DNA of 64,000 bases from Alphaproteobacteria bacterium (lineage in GTDB: Bacteria > Pseudomonadota > Alphaproteobacteria > Micavibrionales > Micavibrionaceae), in NCBI GenBank assembly GCA_030750865.1, contig JASMHE010000013.1, positions 62,001 to 126,000 on the forward strand, in the 5' to 3' direction. This document shows positions 1 through 9,098 of this stretch, one piece after another. Position 1 is the stretch's first letter. Each line of letters begins with the position of its first letter. The position numbers and the translations under genes are program-made. The notes beneath the pieces are model-generated. The model made no database searches. It saw nothing but the letters and a program-made list of their open reading frames with translations, and was not told where the DNA came from.

Positions 1-1
1 G

Positions 2-1240
2 GATGCACAGGCCGCACGTCAGGCCGCAGATGGCTATGTTTCCAAAGCGATCAGAGATGCGGGTGTCGTGGATCAGATCAAGACAATGATGGGGCAAAAG
101 CCGCATCAGGGTTTTGGTTTGCAGGATAAGGCGATGAAGTTGTCTTTTCTGGATCGGGATTTTGTCAGTCAACAAACCTGTAAGCCGTGTCAGGGCAGAG
201 GGCGCACGCGATGTCCGCAATGCGACGGTAAGGGATATGAGCCATGCAGGAAGTGCGAGGCGGAAGGTTTTGAAGAATGCCGTGAATGTAACGGCAGCAG
301 ACAAGTGCCGGGGCCACAAGGGCAAATGCAAACATGTCCGGTATGTCAGGGACTTGGTAAAACATCATGTTCGTTTTGCCGTGAAAGTCGTCAGGTACAA
401 TGCCGGGTTTGCCAGACAAAAGGTGAAATACAATGTAAGAGTTGCAGCGGGCATGGCGCGCAATCGGAAATCCTTCATGCCGAAGTGACGGCAGAATGCA
501 TTTATGATTTCGATGCGGACGTGTTACCGGACAAAGCGGTCGCCGCTGTGAAAGTGTTGGGGGCGGCGCTGGCCGACCGGGCGGATGTGAGCCCGTCCGA
601 AGACGGCGTGCAGGGTGATAAAGAAAAAGATGCGCTGCATTTTATTTATGATGTCCGTGTGCCGCAAGGTGATCTGACGTTGACAGTCAAAGACAAAGAA
701 GTGCAGGCGTATTTGCTGGGCACAAAAGGGGCGATTCAGGATATTCCCGATTTTCTGGACGAGGTGATCGCGCCAGGTCTTCAAAGCTTGTCACAAGCCG
801 CGCGCGGTGAAGGCAATATCGATCAACACATCCAGGCGGCGGTGAAGTATAAAACGGTAAGGCAGGCGATGGTTTTGACAGCGCGGTACAATGCGAAAAA
901 AGCGGTGAAGGCGCTGTTGCATTATACGCCGTTCGGGTTGAGTCCGCAGGCGGCGCAAAGGCTGGTGAAAGATGCCGGCACGGCCTTGAAAAACGCCACA
1001 AAGAAGCAGCGTATGCTTGCAAAACTGTCCGGTGGTGGCGCGGTTGCCGCATTGGCAGCACTTTATTTCTTCTCGCCGCTGCGTGATGTGCTGTTGGGGC
1101 AAGTGGCCAATGCGTCCCTTCATATTGTCATGGATTGTATGGTATTGGGGATTTGCGGCGCGGCCGGTTACGGTATCTGGCGGACGATATCGACCCGTGC
1201 CCGTGAACATGCGCTGAAAAGTTTTGTGCCATCAAAATAG
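2..1240 (+). CDS. CXXCXGXG zinc-finger membrane protein (5' end outside window)
   Basis: The reading frame is open from the first bases, so the GTG at 68 is probably internal and the gene starts upstream of the window. The visible N-terminal half carries a run of cysteine pairs of the DnaJ central-domain type (CKPCQGRG, CPQCDGKG, CRKCEAEG, CRECNGSR, CPVCQGLG, CSFCRES, CRVCQTKG, CKSCSGHG), expected to bind several zinc ions. A mixed middle domain follows, and the C-terminus has two hydrophobic segments (around AVAALAALYFF and MVLGICGAAGYGIW) that look like membrane spans. There is no J domain in the visible part, so this is not DnaJ itself. Role unknown; a membrane-tethered chaperone or scaffold is only a guess. 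A terminator follows. Confidence 0.7.
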   Translation, partial: DAQAARQAADGYVSKAIRDAGVVDQIKTMMGQKPHQGFGLQDKAMKLSFLDRDFVSQQTCKPCQGRGRTRCPQCDGKGYEPCRKCEAEGFEECRECNGSRQVPGPQGQMQTCPVCQGLGKTSCSFCRESRQVQCRVCQTKGEIQCKSCSGHGAQSEILHAEVTAECIYDFDADVLPDKAVAAVKVLGAALADRADVSPSEDGVQGDKEKDALHFIYDVRVPQGDLTLTVKDKEVQAYLLGTKGAIQDIPDFLDEVIAPGLQSLSQAARGEGNIDQHIQAAVKYKTVRQAMVLTARYNAKKAVKALLHYTPFGLSPQAAQRLVKDAGTALKNATKKQRMLAKLSGGGAVAALAALYFFSPLRDVLLGQVANASLHIVMDCMVLGICGAAGYGIWRTISTRAREHALKSFVPSK

Positions 1241-1280
1241 GTATCAGAATAGTGATGGCATAATGGTTATGTTGGTGACA

Positions 1281-1310
1281 AAAAAAAGCCGCGATGATCG
1301 CGGCTTTTTT
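1281..1310. terminator. bidirectional rho-independent terminator
   Basis: A GC-rich inverted repeat (GCCGCGA / TCGCGGC, 1288-1304) is flanked by an A-run on the left and a T-run on the right. It can therefore terminate both the upstream zinc-finger gene (+) and the convergent DEAD-box helicase gene (-). Confidence 0.9.
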
Positions 1311-1329
1311 GCATTAAGACGCAAGTGGT

Positions 1330-2673
1330 TTACGCCGCTTTTTTCTTATTGCGGTGAAAACGTTTCTTGTTGCCTTGCTTATTATTTTGCGGCTTCCCGT
1401 TACGTGGTTTGTCGCTTTGCGGCTTTCCATTATGCGGTTTACCGTTATGTGGTTTACCGTCTTGTGACTTACCATTTTGCGCCTTGCCATTGTGTGGCTT
1501 ATTACCGCGCGATGATTTGTGACGTGATGGCTTGCCTTTTTTACCGTTTTGCGGGCGGCGTTTATTTTGGTGTCCCCGGTCATTGGCTGCATCAGGGTTC
1601 AGCAAGCGTTCGATCGCATGCCATTTGCGGCTGTCCTGATCGGATACAAAGCTGATGGCTGATCCTTCTGCACCGGCGCGGGCTGTACGGCCCATGCGGT
1701 GAATAAAATCTTCTGCGACTTGCGGTAAATCATAATTGACCACATGTTCAATGTGCGGCACATCAAGGCCGCGTGCGGCGATATCCGTTGCGATCAAAAC
1801 GCGGAATGTCTGTTTTCTGAAATTCTGCATCACGCGGTCGCGTTTATTCTGGCGCAGATCGCCGTGCAGGGCATCGGATTGAACGCCGTCGCGCCGCAGG
1901 TTTCTGGCCATACGGTCGGCGCCGTGTTTGGTTTTGACAAACACGATGACGGATCCGCTGCGATTTTCGAGTTGTTCCAGCAAGGCCGGATATTTGTTGT
2001 TTTGTTCAATGCGGATAACATCCTGTTGGATGTTACGGGCCACAACATTTGTTTCGCCAACGGCGATACGTTGTGGATTGTGCATGTATTTTTCCGACAT
2101 TTTCAGGATGTTTTTAGGCAGTGTTGCGGAAAACATCAATGTCTGGCGTTTGTCAGGCATATATTTGAAAATTCTCTCAAGTTGTACGGTAAATCCCATA
2201 TCCAGCATGCGGTCCGTTTCATCAAGCACAAGGAAATGCGTGTCGTGCAACATCATGTTGCCGCGTTCAAGGTGGTCATTGATGCGGCCCGGTGTGCCGA
2301 CGATCAAACGTGGACGGGCGCGAAGCTGGTTGACCTGTTTGCCCATCGATTCACCGCCGATGATAAAGGCTGTTTTGATGCTGCTTTTCGGACCGAGAAG
2401 CTGTTGCATGATATCCATGATCTGTTTGCCAAGCTCGCGTGTCGGTGTCAGCACAAGGGCTGATCCGCGCGGGTCAGTCAGCAGTTTTTCGACAAGTGGG
2501 ATCGCAAACGCGGCTGTTTTACCTGTACCTGTTTGCGCCGTTCCCATGATGTCGTGTCCGTCAAGCGCAAGCGGAATGGCGCGTGCCTGAATCGGGGTTG
2601 GTTTTGTATATTTCATGTGCACCAGCGATTTGGCGAGTGCGGGAGAGAGACCGAGGTCTTCAAAATTTTTCAT
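1330..2673 (-). CDS. DEAD-box RNA helicase, RhlE-like
   Basis: ATP-dependent RNA helicase of superfamily 2, expected to remodel structured RNA or ribonucleoprotein in the cytoplasm (ribosome assembly or mRNA decay in related RhlE proteins). Motifs in order: Q motif (KPTPIQARAIP), motif I AQTGTGKT, Ia PTRELGKQ, motif II DETD, motif III SAT, RGLDV, and motif VI HRMGRTARAG. Motif II reads D-E-T-D instead of D-E-A-D; the codons GAT GAA ACG GAC are plain in the sequence. The last 80 or so residues form a basic low-complexity tail with pentapeptide repeats, probably an RNA-binding extension. The gene stands alone and converges on the zinc-finger gene across a shared terminator. Family assignment is firm; the RhlE subgroup is less so. 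Confidence 0.93.
   Translation of the reverse strand: MKNFEDLGLSPALAKSLVHMKYTKPTPIQARAIPLALDGHDIMGTAQTGTGKTAAFAIPLVEKLLTDPRGSALVLTPTRELGKQIMDIMQQLLGPKSSIKTAFIIGGESMGKQVNQLRARPRLIVGTPGRINDHLERGNMMLHDTHFLVLDETDRMLDMGFTVQLERIFKYMPDKRQTLMFSATLPKNILKMSEKYMHNPQRIAVGETNVVARNIQQDVIRIEQNNKYPALLEQLENRSGSVIVFVKTKHGADRMARNLRRDGVQSDALHGDLRQNKRDRVMQNFRKQTFRVLIATDIAARGLDVPHIEHVVNYDLPQVAEDFIHRMGRTARAGAEGSAISFVSDQDSRKWHAIERLLNPDAANDRGHQNKRRPQNGKKGKPSRHKSSRGNKPHNGKAQNGKSQDGKPHNGKPHNGKPQSDKPRNGKPQNNKQGNKKRFHRNKKKAA
1372..1491 (-). repeat. pentapeptide-coding tandem repeat in helicase tail
   Basis: Eight imperfect 15-bp units encode NGKAQ, NGKSQ, DGKPH, NGKPH, NGKPQ, SDKPR, NGKPQ and NNKQG (residues about 395-434 of the helicase). 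The array is basic and glycine/asparagine-rich, as in RNA-binding tails of RhlE-type helicases, and could vary in copy number between strains. Confidence 0.8.
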
Positions 2674-3207
2674 TCTTTATCTTTCTTAATATGTAGGTGA
2701 TATGTGCAAAATCATCGTGCAGATATAATCCGCCCGTAAAAAATTTTGTCTGATTGTAATGTCCAATCCTATATCGTTTTTGTCAGACGCGCCTACCGGG
2801 CGCGTTTTCTATTGCGTTCGATATTTGAAAAACTGTTCGATAAAACTGAACTTTACGAGGGAAGGGTGAATTTTAAGGCTCACGGTCTTGCTGATATATC
2901 AAGACACCTACAAAAGCTCCGTGCTTAAAAAAGAGCATCATCGTCAAACGACGGGCGTAGTCATGACAGCTTTTCTGGAAAAGGTCAAGAAAATACGGAA
3001 AATACTGCGCAGCGATGAAGGGGGTCGGGCGCGTATTGCGGTAAATAAAATCAATATGTTATCGTTTTTCTATGTTGCGGCGCATATAAAATATCTTTCT
3101 ATAACAATCTGTTAGCCCTGTTTTGGGGCTTGCTTTTATCGTGCGAGGTGATAGCGTTTTACAGATATGGTGCGGATGAACGTGCCATTGAGCACGGAGA
3201 TATACAG
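2674..3207. other. intergenic region without a convincing gene
   Basis: About 530 bp between the helicase start and the aminotransferase start. It would hold the helicase promoter. A short open frame ending at 3115 (from an ATG at 2964 it would give about 50 residues starting MTAFLEKVKKIRKIL) lacks a clear ribosome-binding site and resembles nothing I recognise. A terminator-like hairpin at 3114-3138 closes the stretch, which suggests something short is transcribed here, either a small RNA or a small peptide gene. Confidence 0.4.
3114..3138 (+). terminator. terminator-like hairpin with no obvious upstream gene
   Basis: AGCCC pairs with GGGCT across a six-base TGTTTG-like loop, followed by a short T-rich stretch. 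It lies 70 bp upstream of the aminotransferase start and would end any transcript coming from the 2.7-3.1 kb interval. Confidence 0.5.
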
Positions 3208-4497
3208 ATGATTAAACTTGCCCGCACGATTCAGGACTTACCGCATTCTCCGACGCTATGGGCGAATGATCTGGTGCATCAAAAACGCGGCGAGGGCGAA
3301 ACGGTTTATCACATGGGCTTTGGCGAGTCGCCTTTTCCCGTGCCCGAACGTCTGAAGAAGGCATTGGCCGCGGCGGCACACCGCAAAGAATATCTGAAAG
3401 CGGATGGCCTGAATGAGCTGGTCGATGCGGTGCGTGAGTATTACCGTCCGATTTACGGCGATGCCTATATTGATGCCACAGATGTGATTGTTGCGCCGGG
3501 CAGTAAGCTAATTTTGTATGCGTTGCAAATGGCGGTTGAAGGTGATCTGCTGATGCCTGTGCCGAGCTGGGTCAGCTATGGTCCGCAGGCCCGTATGTTG
3601 CATACGGATGTGATTAAAGTGCCGACCATTTTGGATGATGCCGGATATCATATTGATCCGGATGTGTTGCGCGATGTTATTCGCGCAGCGCGCGCGGCTG
3701 GGAAAAATCCGTCCAAGATTATTTTGAATGCGCCGAACAATCCAACGGGACTGACGATCCCATCTGATGAATTGCCTGCGCTTGCCGCTGTGTGTGAAGA
3801 AGAAGGCGTGCTGATTATTTCGGATGAAATTTACGGCGTGCTCAGTTTCGACGGGCAATATCGTAGCTGCGCGCCGTGCGCGCCAAATGTAACCGCCGTG
3901 ACGACGGGGCTATCAAAACATCTGTCTTTGGGCGGCTGGCGTATCGGGATAGGGTTCATACCAAAAGGCGTTGACGGGCTTAATAATGCCTTGCGCTGTA
4001 TTGTCAGTGAAACATGGTCTTGTGTGTCGTCGCCTGTGCAGGCCGCGTGTGTCGAGGCTTATAAGCGCCATCCGGATATTGAAGCACATATACAGGCTTG
4101 CACCGATATTCATGCATTGATGAACCGTACGGTTGCCGCAGAATTGCGGGCGCTGGGAGTGATTGCTCCTACGCCGCAGGGGGCATTTTATAATTATCCC
4201 GATTTTGCGCCGTTTCGTGATGCACTGGCGGCAAACGGCATTCGTACATCACAGGATATTCACGAAGTTCTGCTGGATCAGTATAATCTGGCCACTTTGC
4301 CGGGGCATGCCTTCGGGGCGGATAACGATGTGCTGACACTGCGTTTATCAAGTTGTGATTATGATGGCGCGGTCGCGCTGGCCGCTTATCAATCCGGCGA
4401 AACGCTGGACCGTGCCTTTATCGAAAAATACGCGCCGCATGTGCTTGAATCTGTGAATGTGTTTGCGCGCTTCCTTGATAGATATGCAAAACCGTAA
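3208..4497 (+). CDS. class I/II pyridoxal-phosphate aminotransferase
   Basis: A fold-type I PLP aminotransferase of about 429 residues, probably moving amino groups between an amino acid and a 2-oxo acid in the cytoplasm. Visible motifs are NAPNNPTG (cofactor and substrate binding), SDEIYGVL (Asp contacting the pyridine nitrogen), and GLSKHLSLGGWRIG with the Schiff-base lysine at about K237. The ATG at 3208 is preferred over the longer upstream frame because GGAG lies about 9 bases before it and the protein then begins as family members do. The gene stands alone, so the substrate cannot be read from context; an aspartate-type specificity is only a default guess. The C-terminal 60 residues look somewhat extended. 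Confidence 0.88.
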   Translation: MIKLARTIQDLPHSPTLWANDLVHQKRGEGETVYHMGFGESPFPVPERLKKALAAAAHRKEYLKADGLNELVDAVREYYRPIYGDAYIDATDVIVAPGSKLILYALQMAVEGDLLMPVPSWVSYGPQARMLHTDVIKVPTILDDAGYHIDPDVLRDVIRAARAAGKNPSKIILNAPNNPTGLTIPSDELPALAAVCEEEGVLIISDEIYGVLSFDGQYRSCAPCAPNVTAVTTGLSKHLSLGGWRIGIGFIPKGVDGLNNALRCIVSETWSCVSSPVQAACVEAYKRHPDIEAHIQACTDIHALMNRTVAAELRALGVIAPTPQGAFYNYPDFAPFRDALAANGIRTSQDIHEVLLDQYNLATLPGHAFGADNDVLTLRLSSCDYDGAVALAAYQSGETLDRAFIEKYAPHVLESVNVFARFLDRYAKP

Positions 4498-4591
4498 CGT
4501 TTTTTGTGCGGGATTACGGGACCTGTTTAATATCTGCTTGTCCTGATGACGCTTTCTTGCTAGCTATGACGCAACGTTACATTTGGACTGC

Positions 4592-5026
4592 ATGACTATG
4601 AACAGACGCATCATCAACAGATTGATTGTTTCTTTGCTGGTCTTCTCGCTTATTCTGGCGGGGATCAGTCCTTTTTGTGCGACTCGGTCCGATGCCCCAT
4701 CTGCTACGGCGAACGCCTCGTCAAATATCATCGAAATTTGTACATTGCAGGGGTTGCAGCTTCTGGACTTATCCAGCGGGAAGCGGATTACAGATGCGGA
4801 TGCCAATACCGGCACGGAAGATGAAAAACCATCCAAAGCACAGGATGACAATGCGTGTCCATATTGCTTTGTAACCAATCTGGCGCGGGTGTCGCCTGAT
4901 AATATCGCGGCTGTTCCCAATTATTTGCGCATCTACCGTGATTATAATGTCACCTACGAAAATGCGGTTCTTTTGTCGTCGCAGGCAGAACGGTATGAAC
5001 CGCGCGCGCCACCTTACATAAGCTAA
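4592..5026 (+). CDS. DUF2946-like exported protein, copper-linked
   Basis: A small protein of about 145 residues with an N-terminal signal-like hydrophobic segment (LIVSLLVFSLILAGI), a CPYC motif in the middle and a C-terminal RAPP ending. This layout matches DUF2946 proteins, which commonly sit beside copper-type TonB receptors. The start could be the ATG at 4592 or 4598; neither has a strong ribosome-binding site. It lies 80 bp upstream of an OprC-like receptor on the same strand, so a shared role in copper handling in the periplasm or inner membrane is likely by association. Function of the family is not established, and the family call rests on short motifs. Confidence 0.6.
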   Translation: MTMNRRIINRLIVSLLVFSLILAGISPFCATRSDAPSATANASSNIIEICTLQGLQLLDLSSGKRITDADANTGTEDEKPSKAQDDNACPYCFVTNLARVSPDNIAAVPNYLRIYRDYNVTYENAVLLSSQAERYEPRAPPYIS

Positions 5027-5106
5027 ACCCAACACGACGTTTAGAGATCAAACCTGCATGCCGCACGAAAAGGTATGCAACTTTATTTATGTAAGGAAAA
5101 TACAAC

Positions 5107-7158
5107 ATGCAAAATACATTAAAACTTGGCGCGTTTGGCGCATCATTGCTGCTTGGCAGCTTTTTCACATCACCGTCTGTGCAGGCCGAAGAGGTTTTGA
5201 AGACAGATCCGATTATGGTGGAAGGCACGGTGCTTTTTAATCCGGCCAGTACATCATATGATGTGGGGGAACAAACAATAGGAAGCGCTCCGTACAGTGA
5301 TAGTGCGGATTATTTGTCTGCTGTGCCCGGACTGTCTGTGAGTCGGTCGGGCGGACACGGTCTTGAGCCGTTCATGCGTGGCCAGTCCAAAAGTCAGTTA
5401 AATATTGTGAATGGTAATAGTTATGCATTCGGTGCGTGTCCCGGCCGTATGGACCCGCCGACATCTTATATTCATTTGCAGCCGCAGGACGACGTGACGA
5501 TCGTGCGTGGATATCAATCTGTGTTGAATGGTTTTGGCGGCACGGGCGGTAGCGTTATTGTAAAACAAAACGCACCGGATATAAATTCAGAAGACATGCA
5601 AACGACAGGTTTGATACAAGGCGGGTACGACAGCAACCATGAAATGTGGGAAAGTGGTGCAAATGTGACATCCGGCACATCTGCGGGGTATGTCAGTGCC
5701 TATGCGTCTTATAAAGAGGCCAAGAACTATGAAGATGGTAACGGCAAGGAGGTGCGCTCGGCTTTTAAAGAAGGGGCAACCGGTTTTAAGCTCGGCTACA
5801 CACCTGATGATGCGCATCTTTATGCGGCGGTTGATTATCACCGTATTGATGATGCGCTGTTCGCCGGTGCGGGTATGGATTCCCCTCTTTCCAAGAATGT
5901 GACCTATAAAGCCGGCCTTGAAACCGCGCTCGATCATGATGTGTTTCATACGCTGCATGTCAGTGGGTATGCGTCGCTGGTTGATCACATCATGGATAAT
6001 TACAGCTTGCGGACACCGACAGGCATGTCGATGCGCGCAACGCCGGAGTCCAATACATATGGGTTTAAACTGGAAAGTGACATGACGATCATGAACCGTC
6101 TGGTGACGGCGCTGGCCGAATGGCGACGGAATACACGTGCCTCTGCCATGCCGAATGTGACGGTTGATGAATTGGCACTGGCGGCGGAAACAACATATGA
6201 TCTCGGTATTAAAAACCGTCTGGTAACCGGCGTGCGTTATGATTACGTTCATACCGATTATGATAAGGCGGGCGATCCGCAAACAGGCATGACCACAAGA
6301 ACGGCCGATGATGTGTATCAGCAATTCTATGGCACGACATCTTCACCGCAGGAAGAACATAATCTGGGTGGCCTTGTGCGTTTGGAACATGATTATACGT
6401 CGCAAACAATGCTCTATACAGGATTTAGCCGCGCCGTCAGAACGGCCGATGTCATTGAACGCGGTCTGGCGAATTATATGGGCATGGGCGGTGCGATGTC
6501 ATGGGTCGGTAATCCGGATATCAACCCCGAACAGCATCATCAATTTGATGTCGGCTTTGATACGCAGCAAGCGGACTTTGCCTTAAGCGGTTCGGCATAT
6601 GCCAATGTGGTAAAAGACTATATTTTGCGTGACTCTGCACGCGCGCAGGGCGGTGTGACTGCCGATTTACCGAATGCGGATATTTACCGCAATATTGATG
6701 CATTCCTCGGCGGGTTCGAACTGAACGGGACGTGGGATGTCGCTGATGACATGCAACTGTTCGGTGATATGACCTATACCTATGGTACGAACATCGATTC
6801 CGGTGATGCGCTGGCGCAAATTCCGCCACTGCAAGGCAAAGTCGGTCTGGACTGGCAGGCGGTCGATCATTTCGGTGTGCGGACAACAATGCGCTGGGCG
6901 ACGAAACAGACCCGCGTTGATGCGGATACAGCGACAGGATCAGGTCGTGATGTCGGTAAAACGGCGGGCTATGCCGTATTTGATGTGGAAGGGACGTTAA
7001 CGGATTTCGAACCCGCGACATTGAATTTCGGTATCACGAATGTGCTGGATACCGACTATGCCAATCACCTGAACCTGTCCAATGCGTATGATGCAACGGA
7101 AGTACAGGTCGAAGAACCGGGCCGCAGTTTCTATGTGAAGCTGAGTGTACCGTTCTAG
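5107..7158 (+). CDS. TonB-dependent copper receptor, OprC/NosA-like
   Basis: Outer membrane beta-barrel receptor of 683 residues with a signal peptide (cleavage likely after SVQA), an N-terminal plug domain and a C-terminus ending in phenylalanine (VKLSVPF). The plug contains GACPGRMDPPTSYI, a C-x-x-x-M pair at C111 and M115. This matches the copper-binding CxxxM site known from Pseudomonas OprC, so the likely substrate is copper. The start is supported by TAAGGA nine bases upstream. A DUF2946-like gene precedes it and a tonB-type gene follows by 32 bp, forming a plausible uptake operon. The CxxxM motif makes a siderophore or heme receptor less likely, though that is not excluded. Confidence 0.85.
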   Translation: MQNTLKLGAFGASLLLGSFFTSPSVQAEEVLKTDPIMVEGTVLFNPASTSYDVGEQTIGSAPYSDSADYLSAVPGLSVSRSGGHGLEPFMRGQSKSQLNIVNGNSYAFGACPGRMDPPTSYIHLQPQDDVTIVRGYQSVLNGFGGTGGSVIVKQNAPDINSEDMQTTGLIQGGYDSNHEMWESGANVTSGTSAGYVSAYASYKEAKNYEDGNGKEVRSAFKEGATGFKLGYTPDDAHLYAAVDYHRIDDALFAGAGMDSPLSKNVTYKAGLETALDHDVFHTLHVSGYASLVDHIMDNYSLRTPTGMSMRATPESNTYGFKLESDMTIMNRLVTALAEWRRNTRASAMPNVTVDELALAAETTYDLGIKNRLVTGVRYDYVHTDYDKAGDPQTGMTTRTADDVYQQFYGTTSSPQEEHNLGGLVRLEHDYTSQTMLYTGFSRAVRTADVIERGLANYMGMGGAMSWVGNPDINPEQHHQFDVGFDTQQADFALSGSAYANVVKDYILRDSARAQGGVTADLPNADIYRNIDAFLGGFELNGTWDVADDMQLFGDMTYTYGTNIDSGDALAQIPPLQGKVGLDWQAVDHFGVRTTMRWATKQTRVDADTATGSGRDVGKTAGYAVFDVEGTLTDFEPATLNFGITNVLDTDYANHLNLSNAYDATEVQVEEPGRSFYVKLSVPF

Positions 7159-7190
7159 GGCGATCGGGTCGACAAGTAAGAAAGTAAGGT

Positions 7191-7967
7191 ATGACAGAAC
7201 TACGCGGTCATAAAAATGCATCTCTCGCCGCCTCTTCTTCGACAGAGGCGACGGGAGGGCTTTTGTCATTCTGCTTGTCCGTGATGTTGCATGTTGGTCT
7301 GGTCGGGGCAGGGGTGCTGGCGACAGGGTACTGGCAAGATCATAGCGGCGGCACGGCCCATATGGGGGAAGCCGATCCGATCTATGTCACATTTGTGCAG
7401 GATGTTGAAATTGTACCGGATGTGCCTGATACGCCTGCGATGCCTGAAATGATCGACCGGATAGTCACAGAAGATATTATACCGGAAGGCGTCGAAAAGG
7501 CCGAGATACGATCAGAAAAACCGGATGTAATTGCGACGGGGACGGTACCGATGCCGGAATCGCAGCCTCGTAAAGAGCCGAAAGCCGAGAAGAAGGTTGC
7601 CGCACAATCTGCGCCGCAACGAACATCGGTGGCGACCAGCGGCGCAAAGAAAGACCGTTTTGCAGGCGCGCAGGTCGGTGCGGAAATACGGTATATTGAC
7701 AGGGTGCGCGCCTTGATTGAGTCCAAACGCATGTATCCGGCGGCGGCGCGGCGCATCGGTATGGAGGGCACAGCGATTGTACAAATTCGTGTTGCGCGGT
7801 CGGGACGTATCTTGGGTCATACATTTATTCAAAGTTCCGGTCACCATGTTTTGGATAGTGCGGTCGAAAAGATGATAAAGGCCTGCGACCCGTTGCCGGA
7901 AATTCCACCAGCCATTGGCAAGAAAACAATCATCATGAATATACCGATCGGGTTTTATCTGCGGTAG
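7191..7967 (+). CDS. TonB-family energy transducer
   Basis: Inner-membrane anchored protein of 258 residues. It has a short cytoplasmic N-terminus, one transmembrane segment (about residues 26-45), and a long periplasmic linker rich in Pro, Glu and Lys. The C-terminal TonB domain includes YPAAARRIGMEGTAIVQIRV and ends IGFYLR. It should pass proton-motive energy to a TonB-dependent receptor. Placement 32 bp after the copper receptor gene suggests it is that receptor's dedicated partner. exbB and exbD are not in the window, so it must borrow them from elsewhere. Confidence 0.88.
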   Translation: MTELRGHKNASLAASSSTEATGGLLSFCLSVMLHVGLVGAGVLATGYWQDHSGGTAHMGEADPIYVTFVQDVEIVPDVPDTPAMPEMIDRIVTEDIIPEGVEKAEIRSEKPDVIATGTVPMPESQPRKEPKAEKKVAAQSAPQRTSVATSGAKKDRFAGAQVGAEIRYIDRVRALIESKRMYPAAARRIGMEGTAIVQIRVARSGRILGHTFIQSSGHHVLDSAVEKMIKACDPLPEIPPAIGKKTIIMNIPIGFYLR

Positions 7968-8060
7968 AAATGCTGCCGGATAACAGGTCGCGATCCGATA
8001 AAATATTCGGATTTCCACTTGTCCTTTGCTTGCGTGCCAAAGGCGGTTTAAATATGAGGT

Positions 8061-9086
8061 ATGGTAAAAAAGCTTCTGAAAATTGTATCGGTTCTTGTTT
8101 TGATTGTCGCGGCAGTGGCTGCGGCTGGCTTTTATATGATGCGGGAACCGAAGACCGTTACGGTGGTGCGCCCTGCGCATGGTCCGGCTGTGCAAGCCGT
8201 TTACGCAACCGGCACGGTTGAACCTGTGGTGATGTTGCCTGTTGCTCCGCGTATGTCTTCGCGTTTAATGACGCTGCTGGTCGATGAAGGCAGTCAGGTT
8301 GAAAAAGATATGGTGATGGCGCGGATGGAAGATACCGATCTTCGGGAAGAATTGGCCGATGCGAAAGCGCGGGCCGATCTGGCGCAAAAAGATTATGACC
8401 GTCAGGCGGCATTGGTTGAAACGGGCGCGGTATCGCGGCAGTCGCTCGATCAGGCGGAAACAGAACGGCAATCGGCACAGGCCGCTGTGGACCGCATCGA
8501 AGCCAGCTTGAGTTACATGACCTTGCTGGCCCCCGGTGACGGAACAGTTATTCGGCGTGATGGCGAGATCGGAGAGCTGATTACAGCCGGTGAACCTGTT
8601 TTCTGGCTTGCCGGACAGAAAATGCGCGTGTCTGCGGAAGTCGATGAAGAAGATATCGCCCTTGTCGAGCCCGGACAAAAGGTGTTGATCAGTGCGGACG
8701 CGTTCCCCGGTGAGATATTCGAAGGAACGGTTCAAAGCATTACGCCAAAAGGTGATCCGGTGGCGCGTAGCTATCGCGTGCGGATCAGCTTGCCGCAGGA
8801 TACCAAGCTGATGATCGGCATGACGGCGGAGTCCAATATCATTATCCGCGAAACGGAAGATGCGCTTTTGTTACCTGCGAGTGTGGTCGATGCCGGAACG
8901 GTCTGGATCGTAACGAAGGACGGAGAGCTCGCCCGTAAAGTCGTGGAAATCGGCGCACAGGATGTTGATATGATCGAAATTCTGGACGGCGTGACGGAGG
9001 ACGATCTGGTTGTCAAAATCCCATCGCCCGATATGAAACAGGCCACGAACGTGAAAACCCGTATCGGTGAATGGTCGGTACAATAG
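8061..9086 (+). CDS. periplasmic adaptor subunit (HlyD/MacA-like) of ABC system
   Basis: Membrane fusion protein of 341 residues with one N-terminal membrane anchor (LLKIVSVLVLIVAAVAAAGFY), a split lipoyl-like barrel-sandwich domain, a coiled-coil hairpin around residues 90-150 (many Ala, Glu, Gln and Arg), and C-terminal beta-barrel domains. It should bridge the inner-membrane ABC permease encoded next to an outer-membrane or periplasmic partner. The permease follows after 12 bp and the ATPase after that, giving a MacAB-like tripartite set. The start at 8061 has only a weak, distant ribosome-binding site (AAAGGCGG). Substrate unknown. Confidence 0.85.
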   Translation: MVKKLLKIVSVLVLIVAAVAAAGFYMMREPKTVTVVRPAHGPAVQAVYATGTVEPVVMLPVAPRMSSRLMTLLVDEGSQVEKDMVMARMEDTDLREELADAKARADLAQKDYDRQAALVETGAVSRQSLDQAETERQSAQAAVDRIEASLSYMTLLAPGDGTVIRRDGEIGELITAGEPVFWLAGQKMRVSAEVDEEDIALVEPGQKVLISADAFPGEIFEGTVQSITPKGDPVARSYRVRISLPQDTKLMIGMTAESNIIIRETEDALLLPASVVDAGTVWIVTKDGELARKVVEIGAQDVDMIEILDGVTEDDLVVKIPSPDMKQATNVKTRIGEWSVQ

Positions 9087-9098
9087 TAAAGCACAATC

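Noticed and set aside
1224-1655. Open frame crossing the helicase tail on the plus strand
   Set aside because: Aromatic/Cys/Tyr-rich repeat sequence produced by reading the pentapeptide repeats backwards.
2888-3115. Small protein of 75 residues
   Set aside because: No ribosome-binding site and no familiar sequence; kept only as a note in the intergenic entry.
5587-6324. His/Ile/Arg-rich minus-strand frame inside the copper receptor
   Set aside because: Shadow of the receptor gene; the receptor frame has signal peptide, plug and barrel features and no break.
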